From NCBI RefSeq assembly GCF_017565705.1, contig NZ_JAGDYL010000017.1:27953-91952 (forward strand): 64,000 nucleotides of DNA, given 5' to 3'. This document shows, piece after piece, positions 1 through 8,279 of this stretch. Source of the stretch: Leucobacter ruminantium (GTDB taxonomy: Bacteria > Actinomycetota > Actinomycetes > Actinomycetales > Microbacteriaceae). Position numbers and translations under genes: made by a program. How positions within the stretch are numbered: the stretch's first letter is position 1; the number at the start of each line of letters is the position of its first letter. A model generated the notes under the pieces. The model ran no database searches and was not told where the DNA came from. It worked only from the letters and a program-made list of their open reading frames with translations.

Positions 1-438
1 CCCGTCTCCAGCCGCGTCGCCATGCGCCGCACCGCGCTCACCTCGCCGTTCGCCGAGGCATGGCCGCGCACCACCGAGGAGAGCCTCGCCGAGATGATCT
101 CGGCGTGCGAGGCCGGCGACTTCACGCGCATCGGCCGCATCACCGAGACGCACGCGCTCCGCATGCACGCGCTGATCCAGTCGGCCGATCCGCCCATCCG
201 CTACCTCACGCCGCGCAGCGTGGCGGTGTTCGACGCCGTCGCCGAGCTGCGCGAGCGCGGCGTCGAGGCCTACGCCACGGCGGACGCGGGCCCGAACGTC
301 GTGGTGCTCGTGCAGTCCGCCGATGCCGAGGCCGTCGCGGCGCGCATGGAGGAGTTCGGTCGGGTGCAGATCGCGAAGCCCGGCCCGGGCGTCGAGCTGC
401 TGGAGGGCGACGCATCGCCCGAGGGCGATCCCTCGTGA
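1..438 (+). CDS. mvaD: Diphosphomevalonate decarboxylase, C-terminal part
   Basis: The frame is open from the first base, so the gene begins upstream and only the last 145 codons are here. Diphosphomevalonate decarboxylase makes isopentenyl diphosphate from mevalonate 5-diphosphate with ATP and release of CO2, in the cytoplasm. The first residues read P-V-S-S-R and then A-M-R-R-T, followed by T-S-P-F and A-W, which match the conserved stretch of this GHMP-kinase-fold enzyme; a later G-P-N-V-V segment fits the C-terminal domain. The stop overlaps the GTG of the phosphomevalonate kinase gene by 4 bp. The assignment is supported by the following mevalonate genes. The last residues (G-D-A-S-P-E-G-D-P-S) are coded by a copy of the window-wide GATCCCTC motif and look like a tail extension. 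Confidence 0.85.
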   Translation, partial: PVSSRVAMRRTALTSPFAEAWPRTTEESLAEMISACEAGDFTRIGRITETHALRMHALIQSADPPIRYLTPRSVAVFDAVAELRERGVEAYATADAGPNVVVLVQSADAEAVAARMEEFGRVQIAKPGPGVELLEGDASPEGDPS

Positions 439-1532
439 TCGAGGTCCGTTCACCGGGCAAGCTCTACATCGCCGGCGAGTACGCCGTGGTGGAGCCGGGC
501 GAGCCCGCCGTGCTCGTGGCGGTCGATCGCTGCCTCACCGCGCGGCTGTCCGAGAGCACCGATGCCGGGCAGGTCCGCTCGGCGGGGGAGCAGCACGAGA
601 CCGTCTCCTGGACCCGCGAGGGGCGAGGGATCGCGGCCCGCGGCGCTCGCGGCGGCATCGAAGTCTCCGAGGACTACGCGATCGCCGCGATCGCCGCGGT
701 CGAGGATCTGCGGCTGGAACGGGGGCTGCCGCCCCGATACTTCGACATCAACATCACGAGCGACCTCGCAGACGCGAGCGGTCGGAAGTTCGGCCTCGGC
801 TCGTCGGCAGCCGTGACCGCGGCCGTCGTGTCGGCGCTCGACGAGTTCTACGATCTGGGTCTGAACCTCGTGGAGCGCTTCAAGCTCGCGATGCTGGCCT
901 CCGCCGAGGTGTCGCCGCGCGGTTCCGGGGGCGACCTCGCAGCGAGCGTCTTCGGCGGGTGGATCCGCTACTCCTCGCCCGACCGCGAGGCACTGCGCCG
1001 GCACCGCGCGACGCGCGGCGTTGCGGCGACTCTCGCGTCGACCGAGGCGTGGGCCGGCTGCGGCGCGAAGCGGCTGCGACCGCCCACCGGATTGCAACTG
1101 CTCGTCGGCTGGACCGGATCGCCCGCCTCGACCGAGAACCTCGTCGAGCGCTCGCGCCGATCCGGCTCGACCGCGCCGTCCCGCGAGTTCCTCGCCGAGA
1201 GCCGCGCCTGCGTCGACGCGCTCGAAGCCTCCTCGGAGCGCGGCGACGTCGGCGCGCTCGACGCGATCCGCAGAGCGCGTCGCCTGCTGCGGCGATTCGG
1301 CGCCGAGTCGGGGGTCGAGGTCGAGACCGAGCAGCTGCGCGAACTGTGCGACGCGGCCGAGCGCCACGGCGCCGCAGGCAAGCCGTCGGGCGCGGGAGGC
1401 GGAGACTGCGGTATCGTGCTGGCACCGGAAGAACCCGCGCCGACCGGCATCCTGCGCGAGTGGGAGGCGCACGACATCCGGCGGCTCGACCTGTCGGTCC
1501 ATCCGCCGCTGGGAGGCATCGATGACTTCTGA
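435..1532 (+). CDS. mvaK2: Phosphomevalonate kinase (GHMP family)
   Basis: This 365-residue cytoplasmic kinase phosphorylates mevalonate 5-phosphate to the diphosphate. It starts with GTG inside the upstream stop (GTGA overlap), giving V-I-E-V-R-S-P-G-K-L-Y-I-A-G-E-Y, the typical GHMP kinase N-terminus. The ATP-binding motif G-L-G-S-S-A-A lies near residue 118 and the C-terminal glycine motif G-K-P-S-G-A-G-G-G-D near residue 318. Length is normal for the actinobacterial and Gram-positive enzyme. The reading frame runs 11 bp past the ATG of the isomerase gene, so the two are translationally coupled. A longer open frame extends upstream of the GTG but lies inside the decarboxylase gene and was rejected. 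Confidence 0.9.
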   Translation: MIEVRSPGKLYIAGEYAVVEPGEPAVLVAVDRCLTARLSESTDAGQVRSAGEQHETVSWTREGRGIAARGARGGIEVSEDYAIAAIAAVEDLRLERGLPPRYFDINITSDLADASGRKFGLGSSAAVTAAVVSALDEFYDLGLNLVERFKLAMLASAEVSPRGSGGDLAASVFGGWIRYSSPDREALRRHRATRGVAATLASTEAWAGCGAKRLRPPTGLQLLVGWTGSPASTENLVERSRRSGSTAPSREFLAESRACVDALEASSERGDVGALDAIRRARRLLRRFGAESGVEVETEQLRELCDAAERHGAAGKPSGAGGGDCGIVLAPEEPAPTGILREWEAHDIRRLDLSVHPPLGGIDDF

Positions 1533-2625
1533 ACGCGCGGCAGCGCCTGGCGCCTCGGTGCGCGCGGCGCGCAAGGACGATCACGTGCGCCTCGCCCTGC
1601 AGCAGCGCGAGGGCCGTTCCGCCCGCAACGAGTTCGACGATCTCGAGTTCCTGCACCACGCCCTCGACGGCGTGGACGCCGAGCGCGTCGACCTCTCGGT
1701 GCGCGTCGGAGAGTGGAGCTGGGCCACGCCGTTCTACGTCAACGGAATGACCGGCGGCACCGACCTCACCGAGCGGATCAACCGCCAGCTCGCCATCGCG
1801 GCGCGCGAGACCGGCATGCCCATGGCCTGCGGGTCCATGAGCATTGCCATCGACGATCCCTCGACCGCCCGCAGCTTCGCGGTGATCCGCGAGGAGAATC
1901 CGTCGGGCTTCGTCATGGCGAACCTCGGAGCGGGGCGCAGCGCGGACGATGCGTTGCGCGCGGTCGAGCTTCTGCAGGCGAACGCCCTGCAGCTCCACGT
2001 CAACCCCGTGCAGGAGACCGCGATGCCCGAGGGATCGCGCGACTTCTCGGGCTGGCTCGTCGGTCTCGAACGCATCGTCGAGGCGTCCCCGGTGCCGGTC
2101 GTCGCGAAGGAGGTCGGCTTCGGCCTCAGCCGTCGCACGCTGGAGAAGCTGCGCGGCATCGGTGTGCGGGTCGCCGATGTGAGCGGGACCGGCGGCACCG
2201 ACTTCCTCGGCATCGAGAACTCCCGCGCCACGGCCGCCGATGACTTCTCGATGCTCACCGGCTTCGGCCAGTCCGCGCTCGCCTGTCTGCTCGACGCTCC
2301 CGCCGACGGGCCTGCGCTGCTCGCCTCGGGCGGAGTGCGCCACCCCTACGACGTGGTGAAGGCCCTCGCCGCCGGTGCCAGAGGGGTGGGTGTCGCGGGC
2401 GCGTTCCTGCAGACCGTGATGGACGGCGACGCCGAGGCGCTCGTGACGCTCGTGCGCGGCTGGCTGACGCAGACGCGCGCGCTCTTCGCACTGCTCGGGG
2501 CCGAGAACGCCGAGCAGCTGGCCTCCACCGATCTGATCCTGCGCGGCCGCCTCGGGGAGTTCTGCCGTCTGCGAGGCATCGACCCGGCCGAATTCTCCCG
2601 CCGCTCGGAGCGGCGCCCCGCGTGA
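1522..2625 (+). CDS. fni: Isopentenyl-diphosphate delta-isomerase, type 2 (FMN-dependent)
   Basis: A 367-residue type 2 IPP isomerase, which interconverts IPP and DMAPP with reduced FMN and Mg2+. The N-terminal R-K-D-D-H-V-R-L-A-L is the family signature. Further on come F-Y-V-N-G-M-T-G-G-T, A-C-G-S-M-S (flavin site), H-V-N-P-V-Q-E (residues binding substrate and metal), V-K-E-V-G-F-G and D-V-S-G-T-G-G-T-D, and the phosphate-binding A-S-G-G-V-R. The ATG at 1522 lies inside the kinase gene (11 bp overlap), which fixes both start and operon membership. It replaces the unrelated type 1 Idi. After the stop there is a 46-bp gap before the reductase gene. Confidence 0.95.
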   Translation: MTSERAAAPGASVRAARKDDHVRLALQQREGRSARNEFDDLEFLHHALDGVDAERVDLSVRVGEWSWATPFYVNGMTGGTDLTERINRQLAIAARETGMPMACGSMSIAIDDPSTARSFAVIREENPSGFVMANLGAGRSADDALRAVELLQANALQLHVNPVQETAMPEGSRDFSGWLVGLERIVEASPVPVVAKEVGFGLSRRTLEKLRGIGVRVADVSGTGGTDFLGIENSRATAADDFSMLTGFGQSALACLLDAPADGPALLASGGVRHPYDVVKALAAGARGVGVAGAFLQTVMDGDAEALVTLVRGWLTQTRALFALLGAENAEQLASTDLILRGRLGEFCRLRGIDPAEFSRRSERRPA

Positions 2626-2671
2626 ACGCCACGATGACCCGAATCCCCGCTCAGCCCACCAGGAGGAAGCA

Positions 2672-3742
2672 GTGAACGATCCCGGAACGTTCAGCACCGA
2701 GGTGCCCACCCGCTGGGTCGGCCCGCTGCGCATCAGCGGCGACGCGATCGCGAAGGGAGAGCCCTACGCCGAGGTATCGGTGCCGCTCGCGACCTACGAG
2801 ACGCCGCTGTGGCCCTCCGTCGGGCGCGGTGCGAGCATCTCCCGAGAGCTCGACGCGGGCATCCGCACCGTCGTCGTCGACGAGCGCATGACCCGCTCCT
2901 CGCTTTTCGTCGCCGACAGCGCGATCGGAGCCGAGGCGGCGGCCCGCGCCATCCGGGAGCGGCTGTCCGAGCTGGAACAGCTCGTGGCGGCCGATAGCAG
3001 GCACGCGAGGCTCATCGAGGTCCACCCCGAGATCGTGGGCAACCTGCTCTTCGTGCGCTTCGCCTTCACCACGGGCGACGCCTCGGGCCACAACATGGCG
3101 ACCAAGGCGGCCGAGGCGCTCATGGAGCGCATCCTGTCGTGGGGGCTGGGCCTCGACTACGGCTCGATCTCGGGCAACTACTGCTCCGACAAGAAGGCGA
3201 CCGCGGTCAACGGCATCCTCGGCCGAGGCCGCAGCGTCGTGGCCGAGATGCTGATCCCTCACGAGGTCGTCGGTCGGCGCCTGCGCACCACCGCGCAGCA
3301 GATGGCCGACATCGTCGTGCGCAAGAACCTCGTGGGCAGCACGATCGCCGGCGCCCTGCGCTCGGCGAACGCGCACTACGCGAACATGCTGCTCGCCTTC
3401 TACCTCGCCACGGGCCAGGATGCGGCCAACATCGTCGAGGGCTCCCAGGGCATCACCTACGCGGAGGCGCGCGAGGAGGGCCTCTACTTCTCGTGCACCC
3501 TGCCGCACCTGATCGTCGGCACGGTCGGCAACGGCAAGCACCTCGCCCACGTCGACGCCGCCCTCGAACGGCTCGGCTGCCGCGAGGAGCGCGAGCCGGG
3601 CGCGAACGCCAGGCGGCTCGCCGTGCTCATGGCGGCGACCGTGCTCTGCGGCGAGCTCTCACTGCTCGCCGCCCAGACCAACCCGGGCGAGCTCATGCAG
3701 ACCCACCTGCTCATGGAACGGAAAGGACGCCAGAGCGCATGA
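2672..3742 (+). CDS. mvaA: Hydroxymethylglutaryl-CoA reductase (class I-like)
   Basis: This 356-residue enzyme reduces HMG-CoA to mevalonate, the committed step of the pathway. The GTG start follows a strong AGGAGG 7 bases upstream. Visible motifs are G-D-A-S-G-H-N-M (the place of D-A-M-G-M-N, with the catalytic Asp), S-G-N-Y-C-S-D-K-K-A-T-A-V-N (the catalytic Lys region) and G-T-V-G-N-G near the C-terminus. The S-G-N-Y-C-x-D-K-K form resembles class I (NADPH-dependent) reductases such as that of Streptomyces, rather than class II. There is no membrane anchor, so it should be soluble. The stop overlaps the ATG of the synthase gene by 4 bp. Confidence 0.93.
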   Translation: MNDPGTFSTEVPTRWVGPLRISGDAIAKGEPYAEVSVPLATYETPLWPSVGRGASISRELDAGIRTVVVDERMTRSSLFVADSAIGAEAAARAIRERLSELEQLVAADSRHARLIEVHPEIVGNLLFVRFAFTTGDASGHNMATKAAEALMERILSWGLGLDYGSISGNYCSDKKATAVNGILGRGRSVVAEMLIPHEVVGRRLRTTAQQMADIVVRKNLVGSTIAGALRSANAHYANMLLAFYLATGQDAANIVEGSQGITYAEAREEGLYFSCTLPHLIVGTVGNGKHLAHVDAALERLGCREEREPGANARRLAVLMAATVLCGELSLLAAQTNPGELMQTHLLMERKGRQSA

Positions 3743-4935
3743 CGCGGATCGGCATTCACGACCTCGAACTCGCAACCGCACACCACGTGCTCGATCTCGA
3801 TCGGCTCGCGGAGTCGAACGGCATCGACCCGAACAAGTTCCGGCTCGGCCTCGGCCAGGACGAGATGAGCGTGCCGGCGCCCGACGAGGACATCGTCACG
3901 ATGGGTGCGTCGGCCGCGCTGCCGATCATCGAACGCAACGGGATGGACGGCATCCGCACGCTGCTGTTCGCCACCGAGTCGGGCGTCGACCAGTCGAAGG
4001 CGGCGGGCGTCTCGGTGCAGCGCCTGGTGGGCCTGCCGCCGCAGGTGCGCGTAGTCGAGTTCAAGCAGGCCTGCTACGGCGGCACAGCCGCCCTGCAGGC
4101 CGCGGTGGGCATCGTCAGCCGCTTCCCGGAGGAGCGGGTGCTCGTCATCGCGAGCGACGTCGCGCGCTACGAGCTCGACAGCCCCGGCGAACCCACCCAG
4201 GGCGCCGGCGCCGTCGCGATGCTCGTCTCGGCCGATCCCTCGCTGCTCGAGATCGAGCCGGCCGCAGGCCTCTTCACCGACGAGGTCGACGACTTCTGGC
4301 GGCCCAACGACTCGTCGACCGCGGTCGTCGACGGTGCGCTCTCGGTGACCGCCTACCTCGACGCCCTCGCGGGCTCGTGGGACGACCTGCAGTCGCGGGG
4401 CGGCCCCGGCATCGCCGACATCGACCGGATCCTCTACCACCAGCCCTTCACCAAGATGGCGAAGAAGGCCCAGGCGCACCTCGCGCAGCACACCGGCGCC
4501 GCGCTGAGCACGGCCCTCACCGAGGGGGAGGCGGCGGAAGCCGAGGGGCGGGACACGGGGCTCGCCGCGAGCTCGCTGTACAACCGCCGGCTCGGCAACT
4601 CCTACACGGCGTCGGTCTACGCGGCTCTCGCCGCCCTGCTCGACCACGACTCCGAGCTGGAGGGACGCCGAATCGGCCTGTTCAGCTACGGTTCGGGCAG
4701 CGTGAGCGAATTCATCACGGGGATCGTGCAGCCGGGATACGAGACCCGCGGGCACGCGGACCGCGTGTCGCGCGCGCTCGATGCGCGCGTGCCGCTCGAC
4801 GTGCCCGCGTACCGCGAGCTGCACTCGACGGTCTACCCGAGCGCCGTGGACGTCGAGACGCCGCGCGTCACGAACGCACCATTCCGCTTCGCGGGGATCT
4901 CGGGCAGGGCGCGTCGCTACGAGCGGACGGTGTAG
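3739..4935 (+). CDS. mvaS: Hydroxymethylglutaryl-CoA synthase
   Basis: A 398-residue thiolase-fold enzyme that condenses acetyl-CoA with acetoacetyl-CoA to HMG-CoA. The nucleophile is in Q-A-C-Y-G-G-T (Cys112), preceded by A-T-E-S-G-V-D (general acid/base Glu region); Y-H-Q-P-F-T-K-M supplies the active-site His. Length and spacing agree with bacterial HMG-CoA synthases. It is the last gene of the operon; synthase placed last after reductase is the order known for the Streptomyces CL190 mevalonate cluster (kinase, decarboxylase, phosphomevalonate kinase, isomerase, reductase, synthase). The mevalonate kinase would be expected just upstream of the window. Confidence 0.94.
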   Translation: MTRIGIHDLELATAHHVLDLDRLAESNGIDPNKFRLGLGQDEMSVPAPDEDIVTMGASAALPIIERNGMDGIRTLLFATESGVDQSKAAGVSVQRLVGLPPQVRVVEFKQACYGGTAALQAAVGIVSRFPEERVLVIASDVARYELDSPGEPTQGAGAVAMLVSADPSLLEIEPAAGLFTDEVDDFWRPNDSSTAVVDGALSVTAYLDALAGSWDDLQSRGGPGIADIDRILYHQPFTKMAKKAQAHLAQHTGAALSTALTEGEAAEAEGRDTGLAASSLYNRRLGNSYTASVYAALAALLDHDSELEGRRIGLFSYGSGSVSEFITGIVQPGYETRGHADRVSRALDARVPLDVPAYRELHSTVYPSAVDVETPRVTNAPFRFAGISGRARRYERTV

Positions 4936-4955
4936 GCGCCGAGCGCGCCTCTCCT

Positions 4956-5042
4956 CCCGCTGATTGAGCGAGCGGAGCGAGTCGAAATCGAGGGCCCGAC
5001 GCCCCGGGTTTCGACTCGGCTGCGCCTCGCTCAACCAGCGGG
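4956..5042. repeat. Palindromic intergenic repeat between convergent genes
   Basis: An imperfect 87-bp palindrome sits between the convergent mvaS and the zinc-ribbon gene. The left arm starts CCCGCTGATTGAGCGAG and runs to AGTCGAAA; the right arm, read on the other strand, starts CCCGCTGGTTGAGCGAG and also runs to AGTCGAAA. The arms are separated by about 19 bases. Repeats with the words GATTGAGCGAG and AGTCGAAA are, as far as I recall, common between genes of Microbacteriaceae. The position suggests a bidirectional transcription terminator. Confidence 0.8.
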
Positions 5043-5051
5043 TCGGCGCAG

Positions 5052-5714
5052 CTACAGGTTGAGGCGCTTCGCGAGTTCGTGGCGCATCTCGGCGCCGCGG
5101 ACCAGCTCGAGGATCAGCAGCATCAGGCTGAGCACCCCGCAGATGGCCGAGGGCAACGGGTGCGTGACCCAGCCGAGCACGAGAAACACGATCGGCACGA
5201 GGCCGAGCGTCACGGCGAGCACGCTGTAGACCACGTGCTCGCCGGCCTCGATGCGCATCAGCTGCACCGTGATGAAGAGCGCGATGATCGCCGATGCGCA
5301 GACGATCGGCACGGCGTAGGTCAGCGACCAGGCGTGCCAGCCCGTCAGGTAGTCCCAGTAGCTGCACACCAGTCCGACGAGCACCACCAGGGAGACCGTG
5401 CCCTTGGCCGGGTTGCGGCGCTGGCGCACCGCCATGAGCACCACGAGCCACATCGAGGCGATGCCCAGCCAGACGAATCGCAGCGCACCGATGCCGCTCG
5501 GGTCGGCGCGGAAGAACAGCTGAGCGGCGAACGAGCCGAGGATGAGCGCGAGGGACGCGGCGAACAGCGCGCGCAGCACCCTGCGACGCGAGAATCTCAG
5601 CGGCGCGGCGGGCAGCGGACTCGGCGAGGGATCGCCCGCGAGCTTGGCCGCGCAGAGCGGGCATCGCGACCACGCGCCCTCGACGTCGACCGCGCAGGCC
5701 GTGCAGCGCCTCAT
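5052..5714 (-). CDS. Zinc-ribbon membrane protein (DUF6320-like)
   Basis: A 220-residue membrane protein of unknown function. It begins with a zinc ribbon, C-T-A-C then C-P-L-C (two CxxC pairs about 14 residues apart), followed by a short linker and about six hydrophobic segments. This architecture corresponds to what I know as DUF6320. The linker holds D-P-S-P coded by a GGCGAGGGATC motif copy. It is the third gene of a minus-strand cassette and overlaps the upstream acyltransferase gene by 4 bp, so it is probably made together with it and the esterase. A role as membrane partner or anchor of the acyltransferase is only an inference. Confidence 0.75.
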   Translation of the reverse strand: MRRCTACAVDVEGAWSRCPLCAAKLAGDPSPSPLPAAPLRFSRRRVLRALFAASLALILGSFAAQLFFRADPSGIGALRFVWLGIASMWLVVLMAVRQRRNPAKGTVSLVVLVGLVCSYWDYLTGWHAWSLTYAVPIVCASAIIALFITVQLMRIEAGEHVVYSVLAVTLGLVPIVFLVLGWVTHPLPSAICGVLSLMLLILELVRGAEMRHELAKRLNL

Positions 5715-7210
5715 GCCCGCACCCCGATCGGGTCGCCCGAGTCGGCGCCTGACTCGGCGAGCTCCTCCTCCGTGACGCGCGCTGCGACGACGGTCACGGG
5801 GATGCCGTGCGCGGTGAGCACGCGCGCGAACTCCCGCACGTGGTCGGTCTCGACGAAGGGGGAGGTGAAGCTGATCGCGAGCATGCCCGCGTGCGACATC
5901 GCGCAGAACTGGGGGCGCACGGCGGAGACGTGGAACAGCATGCGGCCGACTCGGGGCTCCGCCTCGGCCGGCAGCGTCACCCGGCCGAGGTTCGAGATCG
6001 CGACGGTGAGGCCCCGGTTGTTGACCCGATTGATGAGGTTCAGCAGTACGTCCTTGAGCGGCCGCGGCACGATCCGCAGCGCCGGCATGCGTTCGAACCG
6101 CACGAGTCGGCGGAGCCTGCGCTCGAGCGCCTCGGGGCCGGCCTTCGGCCTGAACTGCCGCTCCAGGTTCCGGGCGACCGATCCGATGTCGTCGGGCCCC
6201 CGGCCGTAGACGTGTTCGATGCGCACGGTCGCGAAGAAGTTGCGCGCCGAGGTCGAGGGGAAGAACTGGCGCAGGTTGACCGGCACGGATGCCGCGAACG
6301 AGCGGGAGGCGGCGCGTCCGGAGGAGGTGCGCCGGATCGACTCGAAGAACACGGCGGTCAGATAGGCGGTCGGGGAGACGCCCTCGGCCCTGGCGAGCGC
6401 GAGCACCGGGTCGGCGGGAGCTGTGAGCTCGACGAGCCGCGGCCGGTTGTCCGGGGTGCGGGTGCCGCGCACGCGGTGCACCCGTCCGCGCGGGGTCCGA
6501 GTTCGTCGAACGGTGGGCGGGACCGTCGGCTGAGCGGTCGTCGGGGCGCTCTGCTCGGGGCTCTCGCCGGTGGACGCGTCGGAGGCCCCAACGCCCTCCG
6601 CGGCGGTCCCAGCGGCGGCTCCGCGCGGTCGACCGCGGAAGTGGAGGGCGAAGCCGTCGATCTCGAGTTCGTGCAGCGGGCCGGGATCGGTCACCGGATC
6701 GGTGACGGGCTCCGGGAGTTCGGCAAGGGGACGCACGCGGGGCCCCTTCCCGGACGTCCCTTCCTCGCTCCGCTCCTCCCCGTCAGGCGCCGGGTGGCGC
6801 AGCCGCACGTACTCCGTCACGAGATCGGAGACGAACCAGAGCGCGCCCGTGCCGTCGGAGAGCGCGTGGAAGATCTCGAGCGCGATGCGACGGCGGTGAT
6901 GCAGCACCCGGAACAGCAGGGTGCGCCGATCGGGACGGTAGATCGGCGCGCACGTGGGCAGCGTCTCGGACTCCACGACCGGCCGCAGATCGCTCGCCTG
7001 CAGGTAGTACCAGAACACGCCGCGGCGCAGCACCGAGTGGTACAGCGGATAGCGATCGTACACGGTCTCGAGCGCCCGCTGCAGCAGTTCCGCATCCACC
7101 TCGTGATCCATCTCGGCGCTGATGCGGAAGACCTTCGGGTCGACCTCGCTGCGCGCGGCGAGGAAGATGTTGGACGCGTTGTCGAGGCGCGCCCATGCTC
7201 TGCGGCTCAC
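5711..7210 (-). CDS. Condensation-domain-like acyltransferase (alcohol acetyltransferase family)
   Basis: A 499-residue protein with the fold signature of the CoA-dependent acyltransferase/condensation superfamily. The active-site motif H-A-L-S-D-G (HxxxDG) begins at His115. The N-terminus A-R-L-D-N-A-S-N-I-F is typical of the alcohol acetyltransferase/PapA-like group, and a C-terminal S-N-L-G-R matches the structural motif seen in this family. A Ser/Thr/Pro/Arg-rich insert lies around residues 165-230. The GTG start overlaps the esterase gene by 4 bp, and its stop overlaps the zinc-ribbon gene by 4 bp. Likely reaction: transfer of an acyl group from CoA or a carrier to an alcohol or amine; the substrate is unknown. 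Confidence 0.75.
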   Translation of the reverse strand: MSRRAWARLDNASNIFLAARSEVDPKVFRISAEMDHEVDAELLQRALETVYDRYPLYHSVLRRGVFWYYLQASDLRPVVESETLPTCAPIYRPDRRTLLFRVLHHRRRIALEIFHALSDGTGALWFVSDLVTEYVRLRHPAPDGEERSEEGTSGKGPRVRPLAELPEPVTDPVTDPGPLHELEIDGFALHFRGRPRGAAAGTAAEGVGASDASTGESPEQSAPTTAQPTVPPTVRRTRTPRGRVHRVRGTRTPDNRPRLVELTAPADPVLALARAEGVSPTAYLTAVFFESIRRTSSGRAASRSFAASVPVNLRQFFPSTSARNFFATVRIEHVYGRGPDDIGSVARNLERQFRPKAGPEALERRLRRLVRFERMPALRIVPRPLKDVLLNLINRVNNRGLTVAISNLGRVTLPAEAEPRVGRMLFHVSAVRPQFCAMSHAGMLAISFTSPFVETDHVREFARVLTAHGIPVTVVAARVTEEELAESGADSGDPIGVRA

Positions 7211-8217
7211 GAGGCCCCCGGATCCCTCGTCGCCCTGGGAGCGGTCGCCGAGCCCGAGGATCCCTCGTCGAGAAAGGCGTTGATCACCTCGTACGCCTCG
7301 CGCAGCGAGCGCGAGAAGCGGGGGAGCGCGATGAAGCCGTGCAGCGCGCCCGGCACGCGGTGCACCCGCACGTCGTTGCCCGATCGCTCGAGCGCCCCGC
7401 CGTAGGCCTCGCCCTCGTCGCGCAGCAGATCGAGTTCGGCGGTGATCAGCAGCGTGCGCGGCTGCCCCGTCAGATCCTCCGCCAGCAGCGGAGCGACCAG
7501 GGGGCTGCGCCTCAGCTCGGGGTCGGGCACGTACAGGTCGAAGTAGTCCTGCACCTCGGTGTTGGTGAGCCGGTAGTCGTCTCCGTGGTTGCGCACCGAG
7601 GGGAACGGCGAGGTACGGGGATCGTGATCCCAGTGCGCCACCGGATAGAGCAGGATCTGCCGCGACGGGCCCGGGAGGCCGCGTTCGCGCCGCAGCAGCG
7701 AGACCACGGCGGCGAGGTTGGCCCCTGCCGAATCACCGACGAGCACGATGCGATCCGGGTGCTCGGCGCCGACGCGCCGGGGCTCGTCCAGCAGCGTCGC
7801 GGCGACGTCGAGGCAGTCCTCGAGCCCTGCCGGGAACGGGTGTTCGGGAGCCAGGCGGTAGTCGACCGAGGCCACGACGCAGCCGGTGAGGTCGGCCATC
7901 GTGGTGCATGCCGGGCTGTAGCTCTCGATGTCGCCGGTCACCCAGCCGCCGCCGTGGAAGAACACGAGCACGTCGTCGCGCCGCCGTTCGCGGGGCTCGA
8001 AGACGCGAACGGGGATCGACTCGCCGCTCGTACGGGAGACGAGGGTGCGGTCGAGCGCGCGGAACCGCGGCACCGCGGGCAGCGCGGCGAGTCGCTGGAG
8101 TCGGCGCACCTTCTCGTAGTCCTCGCGCATGTTCACACGAGGGGCCGCGAAGAGGCGGAGGAAGGGGCGCAGCAGGCGGGTCGACGGCGAGCGACGCTCG
8201 GGCTCGGCCTGATCCAT
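7207..8217 (-). CDS. Alpha/beta hydrolase, hormone-sensitive-lipase (HSL) type esterase
   Basis: A 336-residue esterase and first gene of the cassette. It has the HSL oxyanion motif H-G-G-G-W, the nucleophile elbow G-D-S-A-G-A-N, an acidic residue in the segment after L-I-T-A-E-L-D, and a late H-G-F that supplies the catalytic His. The family cleaves carboxyl esters of small or medium acyl chains. No signal peptide is visible. Pairing with an acyltransferase suggests formation and removal of the same ester, but this is inference. The 62-bp gap to the divergent dehydrogenase must hold both promoters. Confidence 0.85.
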   Translation of the reverse strand: MDQAEPERRSPSTRLLRPFLRLFAAPRVNMREDYEKVRRLQRLAALPAVPRFRALDRTLVSRTSGESIPVRVFEPRERRRDDVLVFFHGGGWVTGDIESYSPACTTMADLTGCVVASVDYRLAPEHPFPAGLEDCLDVAATLLDEPRRVGAEHPDRIVLVGDSAGANLAAVVSLLRRERGLPGPSRQILLYPVAHWDHDPRTSPFPSVRNHGDDYRLTNTEVQDYFDLYVPDPELRRSPLVAPLLAEDLTGQPRTLLITAELDLLRDEGEAYGGALERSGNDVRVHRVPGALHGFIALPRFSRSLREAYEVINAFLDEGSSGSATAPRATRDPGAS

Positions 8218-8279
8218 GTCCCCAGCATAGGGGCAGGATGCCGTGCCCCCGCTCGGAGAGCGCGCCCTACACTTGGGGC

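Noticed and set aside
880..2733. 617-codon minus-strand frame opposite the kinase and isomerase genes
   Set aside because: Antisense to two clearly recognised mevalonate genes; no motif of its own.
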